NCBI RefSeq assembly: GCF_019977735.1
Contig: NZ_AP025018.1
Span: 8,064,580-8,128,579, forward strand
Origin: Calothrix sp. PCC 7716
GTDB taxonomy: Bacteria > Cyanobacteriota > Cyanobacteriia > Cyanobacteriales > Nostocaceae
Length of the DNA: 64,000 nt
Direction: 5' to 3'
Shown here: positions 55,427-62,362 of the stretch, piece after piece
How positions within the stretch are numbered: position 1 is the stretch's first letter
How the letters are laid out: every line of letters starts with the position of its first letter
The notes under the pieces: generated by a model
Database searches by the model: none
Seen by the model: the letters and a program-made list of their open reading frames with translations, nothing else
What the model was told of the DNA's origin: nothing
Position numbers and translations under genes: made by a program

Positions 55427-56427
55427 GGTACTGGACGAGGAATATAACCAACTAACGATTTTCCTTCCATTGCTAAAGAAGTACTGGCGCCAGAGTCTAG
55501 CATTACAGCATTTTGTAATCCTGCTTTGGCGAGCATAATTGCTAAATTAGCAGAATCAACAGGTTTTGTAGAAACACCAATTGTTGGAACTCCTGTTTTA
55601 CTTATGCCCCAAAATGCTCTGTGACGTGCAACATCCGCACCATAAAGGTTTTTAAAACTACTCGCAACGCTTGGTTGACCGTTTTTGAGCAAAAAGGCGC
55701 CTGCTACAAAAGCATCAGTAACATCTGCCATTTCAGCTTGGATACCAGCGAGAGTATTATGCTTGGCTGGGTCAAATTCAATATAACGAGCTTTACGAGG
55801 ACTAATTAATACTAAAGGTCGTCCCGTAAGTTTTTTGTTTTCGCCGTTGTTACCAGGAATAAATTGGTTATTCACCTGGCTTAAAACTGGGCCAATCATG
55901 GTGTTTGAAGTTAAGTATTTTAGTGAGAAGAAAGTTCCATCTACTGCGGCAACAGCGTTTGTTCCACTTTTCGCTAAAATTTCTGGCACTTGATACCGAC
56001 TATCTGCGTGGATAGTTATTGGTTTACCACCAGAGATAAGAATTAATGAAACATTATCGATAGTTGTTTCTGTTTTTTGAACGGGACTATTGAAATCAAA
56101 ATCTAAGTTTAAAAAAGGAGAGACTGCTTGTTTCCAAATTTGAGTATAAAGGCGCAATGGTTTTTCAATAGTGACTGTATGTAAAGGTACACGACTAACT
56201 ATAATTTTAAGTAAATTTTGAATCAAAGAATTTGATTCGTTAAGTACAGTAAGCATTTCGGGGGCAGATACTAAGCGCGCGATTGGTTGGAGACCGAGAT
56301 TAGCCTTACATTTATTTGAAGTAAATTTTGCAGATTCAGCGACACATAAATTTGGAAAGAACAGAAATATTACCGTTATATAGTTGGCGGCAATAAATAG
56401 TTTATTTTTTTTAGGGATTAACGTCAT
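55375..56427 (-). CDS. Exported phosphodiester glycosidase (NAGPA-like)
   Basis: 350 residues. Signal peptide (LFIAANYITVIFLFFPNLCVA, about 9-29). The phosphodiester glycosidase (NAGPA/DUF2233) domain (about 120-340) includes GTNAVAAVDGTFFSLKYLTSN, GRPLVLISPRKARYIEFDP, HRAFWGISKTG and NAVMLDSGASTSLAMEG. Such enzymes remove phospho-linked sugars, for example from cell-surface glycans. It overlaps cobA by 52 bp tail to tail, unusual enough to suggest a late extension of one gene. Substrate unknown. Confidence 0.85.
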   Translation of the reverse strand: MTLIPKKNKLFIAANYITVIFLFFPNLCVAESAKFTSNKCKANLGLQPIARLVSAPEMLTVLNESNSLIQNLLKIIVSRVPLHTVTIEKPLRLYTQIWKQAVSPFLNLDFDFNSPVQKTETTIDNVSLILISGGKPITIHADSRYQVPEILAKSGTNAVAAVDGTFFSLKYLTSNTMIGPVLSQVNNQFIPGNNGENKKLTGRPLVLISPRKARYIEFDPAKHNTLAGIQAEMADVTDAFVAGAFLLKNGQPSVASSFKNLYGADVARHRAFWGISKTGVPTIGVSTKPVDSANLAIMLAKAGLQNAVMLDSGASTSLAMEGKSLVGYIPRPVPHVVALIPTAGVKTECS

Positions 56428-56604
56428 ACTTCCTTTCCAGAGATTTTCGATTTTGTAATCGTAATTACTCTGATTTATAAAGATGGCATTAATACCCTAA
56501 AATTTTACTGTTAAGAGGTAACGATGATAAATGTAAGAAGAATTTAAGTGTTACGAAATGTGGGTTTAGTGCGTAACACTACAATATTATAAATTATAAG
56601 ATTG

Positions 56605-56641
56605 TAGTTGGGTTACGCAAAGCCTTCACCCAACCTACGTT
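56605..56641. repeat. TTGGGTTACGCAAAGCC...CCCAACCTACG dispersed repeat
   Basis: One of three copies of a TTGGGTT-GCG...CCCAACCTAC palindrome (also 19410-19440, 59184-59218). Confidence 0.8.
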
Positions 56642-56670
56642 TTATTTACAAGTGGTAGCTGTATATTCAT

Positions 56671-57072
56671 TTAGTTTGTTTGGCATACTCCTATTTGATT
56701 AACAAAACCATTACAGTGAATTCTTCTTCGTCTTGAATTTTCTCCTCCTCTGTTTCTTTCTGTATTGTTGTTTTCTCTGTCACGTTCCCTATCATTTCTA
56801 TCGCGTTCATTGATACCATCTCTGTCGCGTTCGGTATCATTTCTATCGCGTTCATTAATACCGTCTCTGTTGCGTTCTCTATCTCCTATTCCGCGTTCAG
56901 TATTACTATCTCTATTCCGTTCAGTTTCGCTCCTTGTTGGGGTTGCAAACGGTTCTTGTGTAGAGAAAGGGTCGTCTTGCGGTGTTTGCCGTTGAGGTGG
57001 GTTTCGGAGATTACAGCCTGCAAGTAAACACTGAGTTACAATTAGAGAAAAGACTATAATTCGAGTCCTCAA
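56671..57072 (-). CDS. Lipoprotein with charged tandem repeats
   Basis: 133 residues. Signal with lipobox LLAGC at about residue 19, so a lipid-anchored protein. Residues about 50-115 are almost only E, R, D, N, T and G, with a 15-residue unit (ERDRDGINERDRNDT) repeated, encoded by matching 45-bp DNA repeats. The C-terminus has C-x12-C (HCNGFVNQIGVCQTN), possibly one disulfide. No known domain. Strongly charged but near-neutral, it should stay disordered at the membrane surface. Repeat number is likely to vary between strains. Confidence 0.7.
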   Translation of the reverse strand: MRTRIIVFSLIVTQCLLAGCNLRNPPQRQTPQDDPFSTQEPFATPTRSETERNRDSNTERGIGDRERNRDGINERDRNDTERDRDGINERDRNDRERDRENNNTERNRGGENSRRRRIHCNGFVNQIGVCQTN

Positions 57073-57545
57073 TTGGTGGTACCTTCTACAATCAATTTGG
57101 TTTAGATGCTTCTATTGTGAATAAAAAGATTGAGAACGGCACAAAATTTTCCAGTTTTCTTAAAGGATTTTTTATTAGTAGTTATTTGATGGATAGTTGA
57201 GTGCTGAGTGCTGAGTGCTGAGTGCTGAGTGCTGAGTGCTGAGTTAGGAGTTAGGAGTTAGAAGTTATGAGTGCCTTGTCATGCTGAACGTAGTGAAGCA
57301 TCTATATAACTTATCAAAACTTTAAAGATTCTTCGCTACTGATCTATGTCATTAATTCTGGGGTGTAGACACCAATGAGCAAATTTCTCCGACTCTTCTC
57401 TCTGTGTACTCTGCGTCTCTGTGGTAAAAAATATACCTCCCCAAAACTATTTACATGAACCACTACGCAATAATCACAATTTGTGCCTCCTTTAACTCCT
57501 AACTCCTAACCTTACTCAGCACTCAACACTCAGCACTTTCTACTC
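57073..57545. other. 473-bp gap made of repeats
   Basis: GAGTGCT heptamers (57202-57243), GAGTTAG heptamers (57242-57265), a TGTCATGCTGAACGTAG element (57280-57305), a CTCTGTGTACTCTGCG fragment (about 57401), and CCTAACT/CAGCACT heptamers before the nitrilase stop (57495-57541). No gene. Confidence 0.85.
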
Positions 57546-58373
57546 TTAGACAAAGACTCGATGTTGAAGACTGGGCATTTGGCGCCGCACTTGTTCGAGT
57601 CGAGAGGGGTTAATTTCAGCGATGGCAACACCAGGCTTTTCGCCTGCATCTGCTAGAATGCTTCCCCACGGGTCTATAATCATTGCATGTCCATGCGTTT
57701 GGCGCCGTGCGTAGTTAATGCCAGTTTGGGCAGGGGCAATAACATAACAAGTGTTTTCAATAGCTCGCGCTTGGAGTAAAACTTGCCAATGGTCTTTTCC
57801 TGTAAAAGCCGTAAATGCAGCAGGTACAAACAAAATATCTGCTCCTTGGTGTGACAGGTAGCGGTAAAGTTCAGGAAAACGAACGTCGTAACAAACCGAA
57901 AGTCCAATACAGCCAAGTTTCTCTGTTGAACAAACTTGAGGTAGTTCGGTACCTGCCATTACTGTACTGGACTCACGATATGTATTACCGTCAGGAACGT
58001 TTACATCAAAAAGATGAACTTTACGGTAACGACTTAGTTCTTGCCCGTTGGAGTCAATAAGCAAAGCTGTGTTGTAAACTTTGCCTGAGTCGGTAGGAAC
58101 AGGAAAGCCGCCGCCAAGGATAGCTATTTGATAGCGTTGCGCCATCGTTTTGAGGAACTTCTCAGTTTCGAGTGCGATATTATCGCTCTCTCGAAGCTTG
58201 TCACTTTCTTCACCCATAAATGCGAAATTTTCAGGCAAACCCACCAACTGGGCGCCTTGATTTACAGCTAGATCAATAAATTCCTCAGCCTGAGCCAAAT
58301 TTGATTGAACATCAGGGATACTGGTCATTTGAATAGCAGCGGCTAAATAAGACTTCATAGATTCGATTAACAA
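57546..58373 (-). CDS. Carbon-nitrogen hydrolase (nitrilase family, Nit2-like)
   Basis: 275 residues from ATG 58373; ATG 58358 (MKSYLAAAIQMTS) is the likelier start. Catalytic triad of the family: E in LVGLPENFAFMG (about residue 48), K in RYRKVHLFDVNVPDG (about 115), C in IGLSVCYDVRFPELY (about 157). The layout resembles omega-amidase/Nit2 or deaminated-glutathione amidase, which clears side products of transamination. HGHAMIIDPWGSILADAGE is the usual C-terminal strand. No operon partner. Confidence 0.92.
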   Translation of the reverse strand: MLIESMKSYLAAAIQMTSIPDVQSNLAQAEEFIDLAVNQGAQLVGLPENFAFMGEESDKLRESDNIALETEKFLKTMAQRYQIAILGGGFPVPTDSGKVYNTALLIDSNGQELSRYRKVHLFDVNVPDGNTYRESSTVMAGTELPQVCSTEKLGCIGLSVCYDVRFPELYRYLSHQGADILFVPAAFTAFTGKDHWQVLLQARAIENTCYVIAPAQTGINYARRQTHGHAMIIDPWGSILADAGEKPGVAIAEINPSRLEQVRRQMPSLQHRVFV

Positions 58374-58570
58374 CAGTCAAATAACGCGGAGCGCGAGTTA
58401 TCAAACTACTATCATCACTCAAAAAAGTCACTAGTTAATCAGAAATCGGGAATTAGGTATGAAGTGCTGGGTATCGCTGTATTCCTTATTCTCTATTCCC
58501 CATTACTCATTAAGAGTGGAACGTATTACGTTAATTTTGTTATAAAGCCTTGATAATACTGGTAAAGAGA

Positions 58571-59161
58571 GTGGATACCTCAATTTTTATTAAAACTTTT
58601 GTTGCTGTGTTTGTACTTGCCGATGCGGTGGGTAATATCCCAATACTTTTGGTGCTGACTAAGGGAATGGAAGCAAGGGAGAGAAGTAAAGTCATTGACA
58701 AAGCTGTGATTGTTGCAATTGCTGTCTTATTGCTGTTTGCGTTTGGTGGGAAATTTATACTGGGCTACTTAGATGTTAGCTTTGCATCGTTACGTGTAGC
58801 AGGAGGGTTATTGCTGCTTTTGATTGCGCTACAAATGCTCCAAGGTAATTTAGATACACCAGTAGTTGAAAAAGAACGCGATATCGCCATTACTCCCTTA
58901 GCTTTACCATTATTAGCGGGTCCAGGTACACTAACAACCGTTATGCTACTAATGTCAGAATCTCCAAGTCCTCACATCAGTGTAATTGTTGGCATTATCG
59001 CAGCAATGTTTGTCACCTGGCTAATTTTAAGGCTCGCCAACAACATCGATAAATGGATAGGCGCCGAAGGTGAAGTCATTATCACCCAACTTCTAGGCTT
59101 TTTACTAGCCGCCCTAGCAGTAGAAATTGGCAGCCAAGGCATAAGAGAACTGTTTTTCTAA
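58571..59161 (+). CDS. MarC-family membrane protein
   Basis: About 197 residues from GTG 58571 (the frame is open to TTG 58550). Six membrane helices (about 5-25, 40-62, 66-88, 110-130, 137-158, 175-195). Family signatures: FVLADAVGNIPILLVLTKG and PLALPLLAGPGTLTTVMLLM. MarC (UPF0056) was once linked to multidrug resistance, which was later withdrawn; the transported substrate is unknown. Dispersed repeat follows. Confidence 0.88.
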   Translation: MDTSIFIKTFVAVFVLADAVGNIPILLVLTKGMEARERSKVIDKAVIVAIAVLLLFAFGGKFILGYLDVSFASLRVAGGLLLLLIALQMLQGNLDTPVVEKERDIAITPLALPLLAGPGTLTTVMLLMSESPSPHISVIVGIIAAMFVTWLILRLANNIDKWIGAEGEVIITQLLGFLLAALAVEIGSQGIRELFF

Positions 59162-59183
59162 CAAAACTTAACAAAATTTAACA

Positions 59184-59218
59184 ACGTAGGTTGGGTGTAG
59201 CGACAGCGTAACCCAACA
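59184..59218. repeat. GTAGGTTGGGTGTAGCG...GCGTAACCCAAC repeat
   Basis: Palindromic copy of the family at 19410 and 56605, 28 bp before the higB start. Confidence 0.8.
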
Positions 59219-59246
59219 AAACCAACGAACTAGCCAAAAAACTTCG

Positions 59247-59549
59247 ATGCATATAATCACTCTTTCTAGGTTAAGAGAATTTTGGGAGAAGCATCCCGAT
59301 GCAGAAGCGAGTCTAAGAACGTGGTATAGGGCAACATCACTAGCTCACTGGTCAAACTTTGTTGAGTTACGTGAAGTTTTTCCATCAGCAGACCAAGTTA
59401 AGAAACTTACAGTCTTTAACATAAGTGGTAATAAATACCGCCTTATTGTTTTGGTAGACTATAATTATCAAAAAGTGTTTATCCGTTCTATTTTAACCCA
59501 CTCGGAGTATGACAAGGAGGACTGGAAGAATGACCCTTGGTACACGTAA
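59247..59549 (+). CDS. higB: HigB-type ribosome-associated toxin
   Basis: 100 residues. HigB/RelE-fold features: LREFWEKHPDAEASLRTWYRATS, WSNFVELREVFPSAD, FNISGNKYRLIVLVDYNYQKVFIRSILTHSEYDK (conserved strands with Arg/His of the toxin). HigB cuts mRNA on the ribosome. Gene order toxin-then-antitoxin is typical for higBA. The last 20 nt overlap the start of higA. A palindromic repeat precedes it. Confidence 0.9.
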   Translation: MHIITLSRLREFWEKHPDAEASLRTWYRATSLAHWSNFVELREVFPSADQVKKLTVFNISGNKYRLIVLVDYNYQKVFIRSILTHSEYDKEDWKNDPWYT

Positions 59550-59940
59550 TAATAATGCTTACATGGAATTACTAAAAACTTTTCCACCTCGCCCAATTAC
59601 TTCTCACGAAGAATTTATTGCTACCCAAAAAGTAATTGATTCTTTGATAGATAAAGAAGATGAACTAACTAGCGATGAGCAAGATTACCTAAATATTTTA
59701 GGAACTCTAGTCTATGAATATGAGGAAAAGCATGTAGAAATACCAGATATATACGGCATAGATTTTATTAAAGCTTTGCTATTAGACTTAAATTTAAGTG
59801 CTAAAGACTTAATTCCAATTTTTAAAACTGAATCGCATGTATCTGATGTATTAAATGGCAAAATAGATTTAACAGTTAAAGATATTAGCAAACTTGCCGA
59901 TTTTTTCAAAATTTCACCCGCTGCTTTTGTGAAAAAGTAA
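59530..59940 (+). CDS. higA: HigA-type antitoxin
   Basis: 136 residues from ATG 59530. This start is chosen because AAGGAGG (59514-59520) is 9 nt upstream, inside the end of the toxin gene; the alternative ATG 59509 overlaps the Shine-Dalgarno itself. XRE-type helix-turn-helix near the C-terminus (DLIPIFKTESHVSDVLNGKIDLTVKDISKLADFF, about residues 95-128). The N-terminal part (LLKTFPPRPITSHEEF) binds the toxin in related HigA proteins. Confidence 0.9.
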   Translation: MTLGTRNNNAYMELLKTFPPRPITSHEEFIATQKVIDSLIDKEDELTSDEQDYLNILGTLVYEYEEKHVEIPDIYGIDFIKALLLDLNLSAKDLIPIFKTESHVSDVLNGKIDLTVKDISKLADFFKISPAAFVKK

Positions 59941-59947
59941 TGAACTA

Positions 59948-59999
59948 TTAATGCCGAAACTCGTTTGAGTACGCGGTTGGAAGATTTTGTTCGCACCAT
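59948..59999 (+). pseudogene. Duplicated fragment of the sbcD 5' region
   Basis: ATTAATGCCGAAACTCG followed by TTGGAAGATTTTGTTCGCAC matches sbcD codons at 60253-60303 (INAET-L-TRLEDFVRT) with several differences. It is not attached to a start. It implies that the sbcD 5' end was duplicated, with higBA now upstream of the broken copy. Confidence 0.75.
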
Positions 60000-60162
60000 C
60001 AGATGGCGCCAGTCTATAAAAATAAATTTTTACTTGTATTATAGTATTTGGTACAAAAATATTATACGATGTGCAATAAGTCTAAGGCTATTTAAGATCG
60101 ATTTACGAAATTTTGGTTTTATGTAGCAGTTAGATTAATTTGTAAAAATACGCTAACCCTAG

Positions 60163-60188
60163 ACGTGACATGTCACGTCTCTACATTA
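60163..60188. repeat. ACGTGACATGTCACGTCTCTAC palindrome
   Basis: Member of the GAGACGCG-type dispersed family, ending 4 bp before the sbcD start. Confidence 0.8.
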
Positions 60189-60191
60189 CTT

Positions 60192-61502
60192 ATGATTAAA
60201 ATCCTTCATTTATCTGATATTCACATGGGAAGTGGGTTTTCCCACGGACGCATTAATGCGGAAACAGGTTTAAATACACGCCTGGAAGATTTTGTTCGCA
60301 CGCTTTCGATGTGTATTGACCGCGCGATTAATGAGCCTGTTGATTTGGTAATATTTGGTGGTGATGCTTTTCCAGATGCGACTCCTCCACCCTATGTACA
60401 AGAAGCATTTGCTTCACAGTTCCGGCGCCTAGTCGATGCCAATATTCCTACTGTATTATTAGTGGGGAACCATGACCAACATTCGCAGGGAATAGGTGGC
60501 GCCAGTTTATGTATTTACCGCACGTTGGGTGTGCCTGGTTTTATAGTTGGTGATTCAATAGCTACACATTTAATTCAAACTCGCAGTGGTCCAGTACAAA
60601 TAATTACACTCCCCTGGTTAACTCGTTCAACATTGATGACACGTCAAGATACTGAGGGAATGTCACTTTCGGAAGTTAACCAATTACTGACTGACCGTTT
60701 ACGTGTGGTTATTGAAGGTGAAATTCGTCGTCTTGACCCTGATATGCCTACGGTACTTTTAGCACATTTAATGGCAGATAATGCAACGCTTGGCGCCGAA
60801 CGTTATTTGGCTGTTGGTAAAGGTTTTACGCTGCCTTTGTCGTTATTAACGCGCGACTGTTTTGATTATGTGGCATTAGGACATGTTCACCGTCACCAAA
60901 ATTTAAATAAAAACAATAATCCACCCGTTATTTACCCTGGTAGTATCGAACGAGTTGACTTTAGCGAAGAGAAGGAAGATAAAGGCTATGTAATGATTGA
61001 CTTGGAACCAGGAAATGCCGAATGGGAATTTTGCCCTTTACCCGTAAGAGTCTTTCGGACTATCGAGCTTGATGTTTCAAAAGCTGAAAACCCCCAAGCA
61101 GCAATATTTAAAGCTATTGCCAAACACGATAATACTGATGCAGTAGTTAGGTTAATCTATAAACTCCGTTCCGAGCAATTAGATTTAATCGAAACTTCTG
61201 CATTACATGAAGCTTTAAGTTCTGCCCACACTTATAGCATTCATCCTGAATTAATTAGTCAACTTGCACGTCCACGTGTTCCTGAGTTAAACGCAACTCA
61301 CAGCATCGACCCTATCGAAGCACTCAAAACTTACTTAAATAATCGTGAAGATTTAAAGGATATCTCTGGAAAAATGTTAGAGGCAGCTCAAAATTTACTT
61401 TTAGAAAATGAAGAAGATTGGTTGTTCAGCGAAAATAGTAACGAATCTAGTCAAAATCAATTTTCTGTGGTAGACAAAAACACACAATTAAAGTTGCTCT
61501 AA
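60192..61502 (+). CDS. sbcD: SbcD/Mre11-type DNA exonuclease
   Basis: 436 residues from ATG 60192. Metallophosphatase motifs: HLSDIHMG (I), GGDAFPD (II), GNHDQH (III), LLAHLMAD (IV), ALGHVHRHQN (V). With SbcC it resects DNA ends and cuts hairpins. Residues about 285-370 form the capping domain. The start is preceded by a dispersed palindrome (ACGTGACATGTCACGTCTC, 60163-60183) rather than a ribosome site. sbcC is not next to it. A fragment of its own 5' region occurs at 59948-59999. Confidence 0.93.
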   Translation: MIKILHLSDIHMGSGFSHGRINAETGLNTRLEDFVRTLSMCIDRAINEPVDLVIFGGDAFPDATPPPYVQEAFASQFRRLVDANIPTVLLVGNHDQHSQGIGGASLCIYRTLGVPGFIVGDSIATHLIQTRSGPVQIITLPWLTRSTLMTRQDTEGMSLSEVNQLLTDRLRVVIEGEIRRLDPDMPTVLLAHLMADNATLGAERYLAVGKGFTLPLSLLTRDCFDYVALGHVHRHQNLNKNNNPPVIYPGSIERVDFSEEKEDKGYVMIDLEPGNAEWEFCPLPVRVFRTIELDVSKAENPQAAIFKAIAKHDNTDAVVRLIYKLRSEQLDLIETSALHEALSSAHTYSIHPELISQLARPRVPELNATHSIDPIEALKTYLNNREDLKDISGKMLEAAQNLLLENEEDWLFSENSNESSQNQFSVVDKNTQLKLL

Positions 61503-61562
61503 TAAAAGCCTTGTAACTCTTTCCTACTAAATGGGAACAATAAACAAGACAAACACTATATT

Positions 61563-61686
61563 GATCCCCCCCACCCCCCCCTTACTAAGGGGGGGCAAAG
61601 ACCCCTTTCTGGTTCCCCCCCTTATTAAGGGGGGGCAAAGACCCCTTTCTGGTTCCCCCCTTATTAAGGGGGGTTAGGGGGGATCA
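61563..61686. repeat. Tandemly duplicated CCCCCCTTATTAAGGGGGG palindromes
   Basis: Three G/C-run palindromes with two copies of GCAAAGACCCCTTTCTGG between them. It may end the sbcD transcript. Confidence 0.9.
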
Positions 61687-61725
61687 GTTCGTCTGTGTTG
61701 TTTATCGAAGTAGGAATTACCAAAC

Positions 61726-62160
61726 ATGTTAAAAATCTCAAAGATTGTATCTACCGCGATTATTGCGACAACTGTAATACTAGGTATAAATAATTATCCT
61801 AGTCCAACACTCGCACAAACTTGTGCTTCTAAGTGTGGTCGGCGCCCGCTTCAGTTTGTACCTGGGCAGTTAGTGAGATTTGAAGTAGTAAATAGAACAC
61901 CGCGTGTGTTAGCATTACAGAAGAGTGAATTTTCTGAGTCAATTGCTATACAGCCTGGGCAAACTATAAGATTCGAGCAAGTACGTTTGACCGAGCCAAA
62001 TATATCTTTACTGTTTTGGGATGATACTGGACGCTCATTGAGTGCATCATTAAGCAAGCTAAATGCGTCTACTTTACGTGTAGAGTTGCGACCTAATTGG
62101 CGCCAACCAGGCGACCGTTCGGTTTATGTCCGTGATGATGGTATGATTAATATTTTGTAA
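61726..62160 (+). CDS. Small exported protein, unknown
   Basis: 144 residues. Signal peptide (ISKIVSTAIIATTVILGINN, cleaved near LAQ-TC, about residue 31). The mature part has C33 and C37 close together (CASKC) and a beta-rich fold (FVPGQLVRFEVVNRTPRVLAL; AIQPGQTIRFEQVRL; NISLLFWDDTGRSLSASL). It reads like a small cupredoxin- or Ig-like domain without copper ligands. No family name recognised. Repeats lie on both sides. Confidence 0.65.
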   Translation: MLKISKIVSTAIIATTVILGINNYPSPTLAQTCASKCGRRPLQFVPGQLVRFEVVNRTPRVLALQKSEFSESIAIQPGQTIRFEQVRLTEPNISLLFWDDTGRSLSASLSKLNASTLRVELRPNWRQPGDRSVYVRDDGMINIL

Positions 62161-62181
62161 AAATAAATACTTCTATTATTT

Positions 62182-62253
62182 CTTGTGGAACAGCATCCTT
62201 GCCTGTTTATGCAATGAAATGTAAGGGCGGGCAAGGATGCCCGCTCCACAAGA
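62182..62253. repeat. TCTTGTGGAACAGCATCCTTGCC palindrome
   Basis: Two-armed dispersed copy in the 202-bp gap before recJ. Confidence 0.85.
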
Positions 62254-62362
62254 CTAATGTAAATATTCATGTATATTTATGCTTTTAGTAAGTCTGACCT
62301 AATTTAATTATTGTTGAATTATTAATTGCAAACAGAAAATCTTAATTGTATTTTTAATTTTA

